NCBI GenBank assembly: GCA_023436805.1
Contig: JAEZHT010000076.1
Location: 1-49,499 of the forward strand
DNA from: Bacillota bacterium
GTDB taxonomy: Bacteria > Bacillota_I > Bacilli_A > Acholeplasmatales > UBA5453
Length of the DNA stretch: 49,499 nucleotides
Direction of reading: 5' to 3'
Part shown: positions 15,260 through 23,140 of the stretch, piece by piece
How positions within the stretch are numbered: position 1 is the stretch's first letter
How the letters are laid out: each line of letters begins with the position of its first letter
The notes under the pieces: generated by a model
Told to the model about the DNA's origin: nothing
What the model saw: the letters and a program-made list of their open reading frames with translations, nothing else
Databases searched by the model: none
Program-made: the position numbers and the translations under genes

Positions 15260-16727
15260 GAGAACTACGCTTAACTTCAATTTGAATAAGATCAGACATC
15301 AAGGTATAGTTGACCAAGTCGGTTTTAACCATGTAAGTCACATATAAATAAGCCATACCATCTAAGGTAGCGTGCGTAATTCGATTATTTTCAATCACCA
15401 AACCGAGTGGGTTTTGGAACAATACCTCAATGTTACCTTCGATTTCAGATCCTACATCCGTGGTTGTTTGAAGGGTGAGTGTATCGCCAATATAATAAGT
15501 ATGTCTGGTTTTAACCACCAAATACTTGATGAAGTCTTTAAAACGATGAGATTCATCTGTATTGATGCCATAATATCCAGATAAGAATGCTTTTCTCAAA
15601 TCGATGTCCGTTTTTAATCCCCAAGGACAATACATGATTGAACGTTTTTTAAGGATTTCAATTAAATTGGATTTGGTATGACTAAAATATGGATGGATGG
15701 TGAGGTTATATTTATTGGAAATCTTGATGATATCTGATACACTCATGTGGTTTTGTTCAAGGTCAATTAAGAACCCTCTAGAATAACCTTTCGCATACTT
15801 CTTGAAGTTGACTAATGCAAAGGGGTAAAAACTCATGAGTAGTGGTGGTTTGTCCATTTGACTCAATACTCGATTGAGTCGTTTGACTGCACCACCTGCA
15901 GATGTTTTAGCTTCAATCAATAACGATGTATTGGTATCTTTTAAATGCTTATGAAACATCGATAACGTTGGTAAGACTTCATCGGTCTTTTCACCCTTAT
16001 AAGTCATTTTGATCGATTGTAAAGACCTGAGTGTATCTTTACGAATGACATAGTCTTTTTCATAGGTACGACCCAAAGAATCGTCATGGTTGACGACGAT
16101 GTGATTGTCTTTGGTCATATGGTAGTCGAGTTCAACAAAGTCAGCACGCATTCTCACTGCTTCAGCCGCTGCTTTTAAACTATTTTCTTGGGCATTGGCG
16201 TGATAGCCACGGTGGGCAATGACAAAGGGTGTGAATGAGAAATCGCCTTTCACATCGATTTGTTTCTTATCGATATTTTTACCATACAAGCCGTCGACAC
16301 CAGCTAAGACTGCTTGATAGATATCGGTTTGTTTTTCAACATAAGCAAAAACCACCAACCCATAGCTCTTTAGATGGCGAACCATTGACTGTGATAAAGC
16401 CGCTGCTTTTAAGCATACAGTATGGGCATTGTTGGTAAAAGCATCCTTCGATAAATCGACGAGACTATTGAAGGTATCTGGCATATAAACCAGTCTGGCA
16501 TATGGGTAACTCTTATAGAGTGTTCTTAACGCTTGTTTGGATTTAGAAAACACAAAAATATCAAATAATTGATGTTTATAGAGTAACTTACCTACGTTTT
16601 TCGCATCTTTTATTTGATTAACCTCGATTGCATTTAAGCCGTTGAGGATATTTTCTTCGTTGATATATTCAAGCCATTTGATGTCGCTTGAGGGGGTATT
16701 TGAAATTACTATGATCTTTTTTAACAC
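15252..16727 (-). CDS. Glycerophosphodiester phosphodiesterase family protein, three-part
   Basis: I prefer the GTG at 16727 because a GGAG site (16736-16739) is then eight bases away; an in-frame ATG at 16733 is only two bases from it. The core (about residues 165-400) has the GDPD motif IAHRGYHANAQENSLKA, then FVELDYHMTKD and VVNHDDSLGRTY, giving the metal/catalytic Glu, Asp and His set. The N-terminal about 165 residues end in a GDPD-like C-terminal half (VVFAYVEK... AVLAGVDGLYGKN), suggesting a degenerate duplicated domain. The last about 85 residues look like an Ig-like beta domain. The family hydrolyses glycerophosphodiesters to glycerol-3-phosphate and an alcohol. It is coupled to the SGNH hydrolase. 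Confidence 0.85.
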   Translation of the reverse strand: MLKKIIVISNTPSSDIKWLEYINEENILNGLNAIEVNQIKDAKNVGKLLYKHQLFDIFVFSKSKQALRTLYKSYPYARLVYMPDTFNSLVDLSKDAFTNNAHTVCLKAAALSQSMVRHLKSYGLVVFAYVEKQTDIYQAVLAGVDGLYGKNIDKKQIDVKGDFSFTPFVIAHRGYHANAQENSLKAAAEAVRMRADFVELDYHMTKDNHIVVNHDDSLGRTYEKDYVIRKDTLRSLQSIKMTYKGEKTDEVLPTLSMFHKHLKDTNTSLLIEAKTSAGGAVKRLNRVLSQMDKPPLLMSFYPFALVNFKKYAKGYSRGFLIDLEQNHMSVSDIIKISNKYNLTIHPYFSHTKSNLIEILKKRSIMYCPWGLKTDIDLRKAFLSGYYGINTDESHRFKDFIKYLVVKTRHTYYIGDTLTLQTTTDVGSEIEGNIEVLFQNPLGLVIENNRITHATLDGMAYLYVTYMVKTDLVNYTLMSDLIQIEVKRSSHE

Positions 16728-16975
16728 ATGCATCTCTCCAGTATATTAATCATATAATATTTAACCTTTTTAATCAATGATAATAGTAGGGAAAATCGCA
16801 GTTTTTTAGAGGATACTTTGAAATACAAATGACACCGAAAAACACCTTATAGGAAAGACAGGATTGGGTAAGATTTGGATCTGATTATTTTCATTCATAC
16901 CAGTAAATCCAAGACTTCAAATGAAATCGGAAAACATTATGTTAATTTATAATTATATTTTCAATTGTAAAATTG

Positions 16976-16981
16976 TATAAT
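16976..16981 (+). promoter_or_regulatory. -10 box for the 17006 membrane protein gene
   Basis: TATAAT sits 24 bases before the ATG. The region 17 bases upstream is only TTATAT, a poor -35 box. The box is useful mainly because it rules out the TTG start at 16973. Confidence 0.55.
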
Positions 16982-17005
16982 ATAGATGAAACGAGGTTTT
17001 TCCCT

Positions 17006-17902
17006 ATGCCTATTAAAAAAATCATTGGATTAATTGCTATTGGTTTTGTCGCTGTCATCGCGGCTGTTGGTTCATTTGCTTTGTATGACAATGCTCATAC
17101 ATTTGAGGTTACGGATGTTCAAGAAGCTGTGTTCACATTTGATCGATATGACACAGACGATGATGATAAACTTATTTATATTAACGAATTTGACAAACCA
17201 CTGTATATACCTTCATTTGTTCATCCGAAGGGATCCGTTATTAATTCATTAAATCCAAACGACACCCTTCGCGTTGGTTATATCCAAGTGTTTTACGATG
17301 ACTATGACATGGAAGCTGTGTATATTTATCATAACGATGTTGCGATACTGACTTTAGACGATTATATCGAAGATCAGCAGAACAATCTATATTTAGGTTC
17401 ACTTGTTACGGGTATCATGGCTTTGTTGATGATCATTGTTTGGTTCGCATATTTATACAAAAAACCAATGCCTAGCATGGCTGACTTGATTAAACAATAT
17501 GAGGATGAACATGGTGAAATACCCGCACCAGTATATGTCGAACCAGTGCCTGGTATTGATACCATAGATGTCACGTTCCTAAAAGGTCATTCTCAATACA
17601 AGGGTATCTTTAAGACAATACCTGAACGCACCATTCGGTTCTACTATTTAAAAGACGACACAAATCATGAATCTGCCATTGTTTTCTACAAAATTGGCAA
17701 TCAATTGTTGGCAGAGTATGTTTTTTATGAAAACGATCATTATTTACTAGAGGTTTATGATGATAGTCTAGAATACAGTTATCCTAATAATAAACCGCTC
17801 AATCGTGAAGATTATGAGGATTTCACATCAGCCTTAAGCCGCTTTTCACTTGAAATGGATATACCAATTGTCATCGAAATTGTTAGAGATGAAGAAGAAT
17901 AA
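17006..17902 (+). CDS. Membrane protein of unknown function, two helices
   Basis: The start is the ATG at 17006, with an AGG at 16994-16996. An upstream in-frame TTG at 16973 overlaps a TATAAT box (16976-16981) and cannot be the start. The 298-residue product has one helix at the N-terminus (about 4-25), an acidic extracellular-type domain (about 30-125, with a DTDDDDK stretch), a second helix (about 128-150), and a cytoplasmic C-terminal domain rich in Glu/Asp/Tyr. I recognise no family. It is a single-gene unit with its own promoter and terminator, and is acidic and AT-richer than its neighbours. Confidence 0.72.
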   Translation: MPIKKIIGLIAIGFVAVIAAVGSFALYDNAHTFEVTDVQEAVFTFDRYDTDDDDKLIYINEFDKPLYIPSFVHPKGSVINSLNPNDTLRVGYIQVFYDDYDMEAVYIYHNDVAILTLDDYIEDQQNNLYLGSLVTGIMALLMIIVWFAYLYKKPMPSMADLIKQYEDEHGEIPAPVYVEPVPGIDTIDVTFLKGHSQYKGIFKTIPERTIRFYYLKDDTNHESAIVFYKIGNQLLAEYVFYENDHYLLEVYDDSLEYSYPNNKPLNREDYEDFTSALSRFSLEMDIPIVIEIVRDEEE

Positions 17903-17905
17903 CAA

Positions 17906-17951
17906 AAGAAGCCAACTCAGTGAAAAACACTGAATGGGCTTCTTCTTTTTT
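17906..17951. terminator. Bidirectional terminator between convergent genes
   Basis: The outer arms aagaagcc (17906-17913) and ggcttctt (17937-17944) pair, and an inner cagtg/cactg stem lies between them. There is a T-rich tail on the plus strand and an A-rich lead (T on the minus strand), so it can end both the membrane protein gene and the fusion phosphatase gene. Confidence 0.85.
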
Positions 17952-17953
17952 GC

Positions 17954-19465
17954 TTAAAGAATGCTGACGTATGTGTTGATTTCGCCATCGTGGTTGAGTT
18001 CAATGACACGACAGCCTTTTTTAAATCCTTTTGGACCATAATCATAATAACCGCTGACACGGCCATATGCCAACAATACTTGGTGGTGGTAGAAGGCATA
18101 ATCATTGTAGTGGTCATGACCCACAAAAATGCCTTTACAACTGTTCTTCTTATTGAGAATTTCCATCATATGGTTTGGGATTGGTGGGGTACATGGGGTT
18201 TCATGATATGACCCAATGTAGTCCTGTTTTTGTTCTGGCGTAATCGATTTAAACTCATGGGGTGGAATGTGACAAAACAAGAGAGAACTTGGTACTTTTT
18301 CAAAAGGCAAATGGTATTGATTGACCACACTGTCCATCCAAAGGAGCTGTTCATCTTTGAGTGAACCATACCCCCAAGTGGGTTTTTGATCAATGATGTA
18401 AAATGCATCGACGTGGGAATCCATCATGAAGAGTAGTCCTTTTGTCAGTTTTTTATCTTTAATTTCAATGAAATAATTGGAATAGCCATATTTAGGGTTC
18501 CCTGGTTTAAAAGCAAGGTAATTCGCATCTTGGATGTGTTCAATCAAGGTTTCATATGCGACGCCTTCATCGGTATCATGGTTCCCAAAGATAAAGCTCC
18601 AAGGGGTTTTGAATTGGCCCATATAAGTTCCTAAATCCTTATAGAGTTTAGGGCTATCTTTTGACATCGTTTGGTCACCAGTAAAAACGATGAAATCGGG
18701 CTTGTGTTCTGCAATCATCTTCTTGATTAAACCTTTGGTTTTCAAATCCTTCATGTCATTCATCAAATGTAAATCGGTGAATTGAACGATTTTAAAGGGT
18801 TTATTGGGTTTCATCTTGAGTGTCAATACAGGCTCATAATCATAGGTGAAACTAGACAATTCATCAAATGTGTGGAACGTTTTATCGAAGTAAATCATTT
18901 TAGAAGCATCTTTATGCCAATTCATATAGATGGACAAAATGCCTGCATCTTTAGCTGCTTTCGCATCCGAAATCGAATCCCCCACAAACATCATTTCTTT
19001 TTTATTGAGTTTTTTGGTGGTGATCAATTTGATGATGCCTTCAGGGTCTGGTTTTGGTCTAGATACATCTTCAAACGCAATGATATCCTCAAAGAAATGG
19101 AAAATACTCAAACCTGTGAGTTCCGCAATGGCGATTTTTCTCAGTTCAGAGGTAATGATATAAAGCTTGATACCTCGGCTTTTTAAACTTTCTAAAATGT
19201 CTAATGTGTTCGGATAGAGTTTTAAGTGATTGACCGCAAGTTCACTGTGAATCCGGTAAATCTCTTCAATCAAATCCGGACGCTTTTTACCATAGAGCAT
19301 TTCGAGTACTTCTGGGTATCCTTTCGCAAGCACATCGGCCACAGGGATACTTTTTAAACTGACTTTGGGTGGGTGAAGTTTGACGAGGGCTTGATAGATA
19401 TCTAAAACAAGATCATTAGATTCAATCAATGTCCCATCCATATCAAACAAAATGGTTTTATACAT
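17954..19465 (-). CDS. HAD phosphatase fused to a calcineurin-like metallophosphatase
   Basis: The start is the ATG at 19465, with a GAGGAG site eight bases upstream; the frame extends to a TTG at 19483 inside that site. The 503-residue product joins two phosphatases. Residues 1-about 212 are a HAD hydrolase of the phosphoglycolate phosphatase/beta-phosphoglucomutase type: nucleophile motif FDMDGTLIES, the IITSE segment, and the acidic motif GDSISDAKAAKDAG. Residues about 220-503 are a metallophosphoesterase with FTDLHL, FTGDQT, FGNHDTDE, CHIPPHEF and GHDHYND, the five metal-binding blocks. All catalytic residues appear intact in both halves. There is no signal peptide. Both halves may act on successive phosphates of one substrate; this is inference. 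Confidence 0.9.
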   Translation of the reverse strand: MYKTILFDMDGTLIESNDLVLDIYQALVKLHPPKVSLKSIPVADVLAKGYPEVLEMLYGKKRPDLIEEIYRIHSELAVNHLKLYPNTLDILESLKSRGIKLYIITSELRKIAIAELTGLSIFHFFEDIIAFEDVSRPKPDPEGIIKLITTKKLNKKEMMFVGDSISDAKAAKDAGILSIYMNWHKDASKMIYFDKTFHTFDELSSFTYDYEPVLTLKMKPNKPFKIVQFTDLHLMNDMKDLKTKGLIKKMIAEHKPDFIVFTGDQTMSKDSPKLYKDLGTYMGQFKTPWSFIFGNHDTDEGVAYETLIEHIQDANYLAFKPGNPKYGYSNYFIEIKDKKLTKGLLFMMDSHVDAFYIIDQKPTWGYGSLKDEQLLWMDSVVNQYHLPFEKVPSSLLFCHIPPHEFKSITPEQKQDYIGSYHETPCTPPIPNHMMEILNKKNSCKGIFVGHDHYNDYAFYHHQVLLAYGRVSGYYDYGPKGFKKGCRVIELNHDGEINTYVSIL

Positions 19466-19546
19466 CGAAATCGCTCCTCTCAATAAAAGTATTGTAACAT
19501 ATTTTACTACATAAACTATGTCTGTTTTTTATGAATTGGAAGGATT

Positions 19547-20518
19547 CTATTTTTCCTTTTCTTTCATTTCTTTCACTCTACGATAATAAGTGCGTTTTGA
19601 TGATAACCCACTCTGTTTAACGGCCTCTTCTAATGTGATTACCCCATTAGTGTACAGTTTTTGGGTTTCTTCGAGCATAATGAAGGGTACCGATTGTTTG
19701 GCTCTACCACGGTTTCTTTTTATTTTATTTTGATAATAGTGGGACACTTTTTCGTATAAATGACAATAGTTTTTGATGAGAATGGTTCGATTAACGCTAT
19801 TCACAATAATACTGCCCAAAATAAAGTTTGATCTACTTGCTAAGGTTTGCAGTGTCTTTGGTATTAGTTTATATAAATCGTTCTCATCCATATGATTATT
19901 TTCCAAGTTTAAATAAAATGTATCACTTTTTAGAGACAAATGGTCTCCGCCGTACTGTTTGTGCGCATCTAGCAATAATAGAAATGGTTGATGATAATCC
20001 AAATTGTATTCTTTTAACTCTTCAATAAGATTCACTCTATTCTTAGGCGTTATGCGCTCAGAAACAAAAACAGGTGTCACATTAACACGATAATATGCCT
20101 GCTGTCTAAGTGTCAAATCTATACCTGGTATTTCTAAACCATCAATTGCGTCTAAAACATCATAATAGGGTTCAAATATGTATTGAAACGATTCATCAGG
20201 AAACAATTCATATGTCAGTTTTGCAATCTTAAAATACACTTTCTTCCATTGGTATGTGATATATCCTTCATTGTGATAAATACTTGTCATGTGTTGAATT
20301 GGTGAATTTAAGTCATTCATGTTGATTAACCAACCTTTCATAGGATGCTTTGATGATGTGTTCGTATCGATGCTGAATAATAAACTTATAAAACTTTTTT
20401 TGAATCGTTGTGAGCATCTCTTCTCCATCGATAAAACTACAAATTTGATCAAGATTAATTTTTTGAATGAATTCGAACTAAAACTTTGGTACAAGATTCT
20501 AATTTCCCTTAAAACCAT
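19547..20518 (-). CDS. Unrecognised protein with C-terminal resolvase-like HTH; N-terminus uncertain
   Basis: The frame is open back to an ATG at 20602, but that ATG lies inside the spacer of a consensus promoter (20593-20621), so a later start is needed; 20518 and 20320 are candidates. The C-terminal about 55 residues (NRGRAKQSVPF, then LYTNGVITLEEAVKQSGLSS and KRTYYRRVKE) resemble the DNA-binding HTH of serine resolvases/invertases. The central region (from MNDLNSPIQH) is of unknown family and has no recombinase catalytic motif. Codons about 48-93 counted from 20602 read poorly in this frame, while a -1 frame reads better (see the small ORF at 20313). The gene is AT-rich and isolated, so it may be acquired. 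Confidence 0.6.
   Translation of the reverse strand: MVLREIRILYQSFSSNSFKKLILIKFVVLSMEKRCSQRFKKSFISLLFSIDTNTSSKHPMKGWLINMNDLNSPIQHMTSIYHNEGYITYQWKKVYFKIAKLTYELFPDESFQYIFEPYYDVLDAIDGLEIPGIDLTLRQQAYYRVNVTPVFVSERITPKNRVNLIEELKEYNLDYHQPFLLLLDAHKQYGGDHLSLKSDTFYLNLENNHMDENDLYKLIPKTLQTLASRSNFILGSIIVNSVNRTILIKNYCHLYEKVSHYYQNKIKRNRGRAKQSVPFIMLEETQKLYTNGVITLEEAVKQSGLSSKRTYYRRVKEMKEKEK
20313..20417 (-). CDS. Candidate 34-codon ORF overlapping the start of the HTH gene
   Basis: In the -1 frame, an ATG at 20417 with a GGAG site five bases upstream opens MLTTIQKKFYKFIIQHRYEH and ends at a TGA (20313-20315). That TGA overlaps the in-frame ATG at 20320 of the HTH gene (ATGAATGA). Its composition looks more like a real protein than the same stretch in the main frame. 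It may be a coupled leader ORF, or the true N-terminus joined by a frameshift. Confidence 0.35.
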   Translation of the reverse strand: MLTTIQKKFYKFIIQHRYEHIIKASYERLVNQHE

Positions 20519-20592
20519 AGTACATTCATCCAAATTGAAGTTATGTAAAGTAATTAATTTTTGTGCCAAATCCGTTTTATAATTATGGCACA

Positions 20593-20621
20593 AATATATC
20601 ATTTGTTTGTTTTCATGTCAA
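20593..20621 (-). promoter_or_regulatory. Consensus promoter of the HTH gene with overlapping inverted repeat
   Basis: On the minus strand there is TTGACA (20616-20621), a 17-base spacer and TATATT (20593-20598). Right at the expected transcription start a perfect 8-bp inverted repeat begins: tggcacaa (20586-20593) pairs with ttgtgcca (20561-20568). This is a likely operator, possibly for the HTH protein itself. Confidence 0.75.
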
Positions 20622-20678
20622 TATCCATCTCCTATTATTGGCAAAAACCGTACCTTTTGTTAAGGTACGGTTGAATGA

Positions 20679-22019
20679 TTATTGAATGCCTTGGTCCATC
20701 ATCGCTTCATAGACACGAAGGAAGGCAGCAATATTCGCGCCACTGATGAGGTCATAAGGGTTCTTGTATTTGCGTGCAGCGGTATAACATTTAAAGAATA
20801 TTTCTTTCATGATGCCTTTGAGTTTATCATCGACTTCATCGTAAGGCCAAGGGTAATGCATCGCATTTTGGCTCATTTCAAACAGTGATACTGCAACCCC
20901 ACCTGCATTCGCTGCTTTACCTGGGGCGAATAGAATTTGATGTTCTGTAAAATACTTTTCAGCTTCTAATGTACACGGCATGTTCGCGCCTTCTGCCACT
21001 AGGTAACAACCGTGGGCAACCAAAGCTTTCGCGGATTCCAAATCGAGTTCATTTTGAATCGCACATGGCATCGCGATGTCACAAGGGACTTGCCACAAGT
21101 CTCTTGGGTCTTTACCGTATTCACAACCGGTTTTTTCATGATACCTTAAGGAGAGTTCTCCATTGCTGGCAAGTTCGGTTACAATGTCCATCTTCAATCC
21201 ATTTGGATCGTGAATATACCCATTGATGTCAGACATTCCAACCACAATCGCCCCCAGTTCATGGGCTTTAATCGCTGCGTATAAGCCGACTTTACCTGAA
21301 CCTGAGATGATGACGCGTTTATCATCAATACGGTCTGAACGGTATGTTTTAAGCATTTCAGAAACGAAGTAACATAAGCCATACCCTGTCGCTTCTTTTC
21401 TAACCAATGACCCACCATAGGTTAAACCTTTGCCGGTCATGACACCAGTGGATTCATTACGGATTTTTTTATACATGCCATAAAGATATCCGATTTCTTT
21501 GGCACCAACGCCAATATCCCCTGCAGGAACATCGGTATCTGGACCGATATGGCGATAGAGTTCTAACATAAAGTTTTGACAAAAACGCATGATTTCACCA
21601 TCGGATTTACCAATCGATGAAAAATCACTGCCCCCTTTCGCCCCACCCATAGGTAGGCCGGTTAAAGCATTTTTGAATGTTTGTTCAAAACCTAAAAACT
21701 TCATCGTGGAGGCGTTAACGGTTGGGTGGAAACGCAACCCGCCTTTGTAAGGCCCTAATACCGATGAAAACTGGACGCGATAACCACGATTGACACGTGT
21801 GATGCCTTGATCATCGACCCAGGTGACTCTAAAATGCACCAAGCGTTCAGGTTCTACCAAACGTTCCATGATGCCATACTTCTCAATCTGCGGTGTCATC
21901 GAAATGATGTCATCCATCGATAAAAAGAACGTTTCAACCGCTTGTATGAATTCCGGTTGTCCGTTGTCCTTTTTAAGTACATCGTTAAACACTCGCTCTA
22001 GATACGCACTTTTAAACAA
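20679..22019 (-). CDS. gdhA: Glutamate dehydrogenase (NADP-type, hexameric small form)
   Basis: The 446 residues match the roughly 450-residue hexameric GDH class. Motifs include the glutamate-binding and catalytic segment LPMGGAKGGSDF (active Lys), the DVPAGDIGVG segment with the catalytic Asp, and a nucleotide-binding fold SGSGKVGLYAA. The start is a TTG at 22019: the N-terminus aligns with the family and an AAGGGA site lies seven bases upstream, with no ATG nearby. It interconverts glutamate and 2-oxoglutarate plus ammonia. A good promoter lies at 22100-22128, giving a leader of about 75 bases that contains a GTCTTT/AAAGAC hairpin. NADP preference is inferred from family resemblance. Confidence 0.94.
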   Translation of the reverse strand: MFKSAYLERVFNDVLKKDNGQPEFIQAVETFFLSMDDIISMTPQIEKYGIMERLVEPERLVHFRVTWVDDQGITRVNRGYRVQFSSVLGPYKGGLRFHPTVNASTMKFLGFEQTFKNALTGLPMGGAKGGSDFSSIGKSDGEIMRFCQNFMLELYRHIGPDTDVPAGDIGVGAKEIGYLYGMYKKIRNESTGVMTGKGLTYGGSLVRKEATGYGLCYFVSEMLKTYRSDRIDDKRVIISGSGKVGLYAAIKAHELGAIVVGMSDINGYIHDPNGLKMDIVTELASNGELSLRYHEKTGCEYGKDPRDLWQVPCDIAMPCAIQNELDLESAKALVAHGCYLVAEGANMPCTLEAEKYFTEHQILFAPGKAANAGGVAVSLFEMSQNAMHYPWPYDEVDDKLKGIMKEIFFKCYTAARKYKNPYDLISGANIAAFLRVYEAMMDQGIQ

Positions 22020-22099
22020 TGCCTTGTCCCTTGCCTTCCGTCTTTCTTTTCTAAAAGAAAAAGACTATTTTTTAATATCGGTTTTGTACTCACACCTCT

Positions 22100-22128
22100 A
22101 TTAAAACGCAGTCTTGTTGGTTTGTCAA
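22100..22128 (-). promoter_or_regulatory. Promoter of gdhA
   Basis: TTGACA (22123-22128), a 17-base spacer, then TTTAAT (22100-22105) on the minus strand. The predicted leader is about 75 bases and includes an imperfect hairpin near 22035-22060. Confidence 0.75.
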
Positions 22129-22163
22129 TGATTATGGGCGTTATTTTTAAAAACGCTTACAAT

Positions 22164-23036
22164 TTACTTTTTATTTCGGTTCAAATCGTAGACGCCCCAG
22201 TGTTTTTCTGGTTCATCTGGTTTATCGGAACCTTTCCATGGTTCATCAAAGGCTTCAAACATATAAAGCAAAACATCGTTCTTTTTAGCCCAAGCTTCTA
22301 GGCCATCGACATAGGTACGGTGGAACGCATTCGATGTATAATCGCCCAAGCTTGATTTGGTTGGCCAACCAGCTTCGGTAATGATGATGGGTTTGTCTTT
22401 AATATTTTCTTTTGTAGCATTGTACGCAGCGAATGTATTTTCCAACGCTTCTTCATGTGGCTTTCTGAGCCAAAATGGATAAATATGAATAGAGACAAAA
22501 TCTACTTCTTTCACCAGTGGCATTGCATGGGTATTCCAAAAGTATACACCTTCACAAAATGTTACTGGTTGTTTAATGTTTTCTTTGAGGGTGCGAATGT
22601 ATTTCGCCAAAGTATCAACAGCAACCATTTTCGGATTCCAGTCCGAAGTGTTTTCATTACCCGCAGATACATAGTTGATGATGTCTGGGTATTGATTGGC
22701 TAGCTCAATCAACATATCGAGTTGTTTGAGGTTATTCTTCTTGTTTTGGATGATGTCTTTGGTTTTGAGTGGTTCGCCCCAGCCAACGTTGTAATTGATG
22801 ACTTCGCCATCCAAGTCCATGCCTTGCATGACTTTGATGGGTAAATTGTGTTCTTTGATCACTTCTAAAGTGAGTCTCGCATGCATGCCTGGGTCATACA
22901 TCCTTATTTGTTGATACCCATCTTTAATGAGTATTTGTAAGTCTTCGAGTATTTCTTGTTTTGAAGGGTAAACTTTCGTGATTGGACTTTGGTTCAATCG
23001 ATACCCTGAATAACAAATGGATTTTTTATAGTGCAT
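22164..23036 (-). CDS. GH17-like beta-glucan hydrolase without signal peptide
   Basis: The 290 residues form a TIM-barrel of GH17 style. Motifs are IRMYDPGMH (about 44), the acid/base Glu in SAGNENTSDW (about 124), FVSIHIYPFW, and the nucleophile Glu in IITEAGWPT (about 218), followed by MFEAFDEPWKG. The family cleaves beta-1,3-glucans. There is no signal peptide, so the enzyme appears cytoplasmic, which is unusual for an enzyme that normally digests external glucans; an internal or imported oligosaccharide is possible. A GGGAGGAA site precedes the ATG. It is a single gene between gdhA and the divergent alanine dehydrogenase gene. Confidence 0.82.
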   Translation of the reverse strand: MHYKKSICYSGYRLNQSPITKVYPSKQEILEDLQILIKDGYQQIRMYDPGMHARLTLEVIKEHNLPIKVMQGMDLDGEVINYNVGWGEPLKTKDIIQNKKNNLKQLDMLIELANQYPDIINYVSAGNENTSDWNPKMVAVDTLAKYIRTLKENIKQPVTFCEGVYFWNTHAMPLVKEVDFVSIHIYPFWLRKPHEEALENTFAAYNATKENIKDKPIIITEAGWPTKSSLGDYTSNAFHRTYVDGLEAWAKKNDVLLYMFEAFDEPWKGSDKPDEPEKHWGVYDLNRNKK

Positions 23037-23140
23037 TGGTCATTCCTCCCTCTATTAGTTTAGCATAAGGCTTACATTTTTCAATGAAATTTTGCTTCAA
23101 GCGGCTTGGCTTATGTTAAAATAGTTGTAGAGGTGAGCCT

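Noticed and set aside
15260..15280. TTG start for the SGNH hydrolase
   Set aside because: It would deepen the overlap with the upstream gene, with no ribosome site at proper distance; the ATG at 15259 overlaps the stop in the usual coupled manner.
18782..19186. Plus-strand open frame of 134 codons
   Set aside because: It is antisense to the HAD domain of the fusion phosphatase, which has intact catalytic motifs in its own frame.
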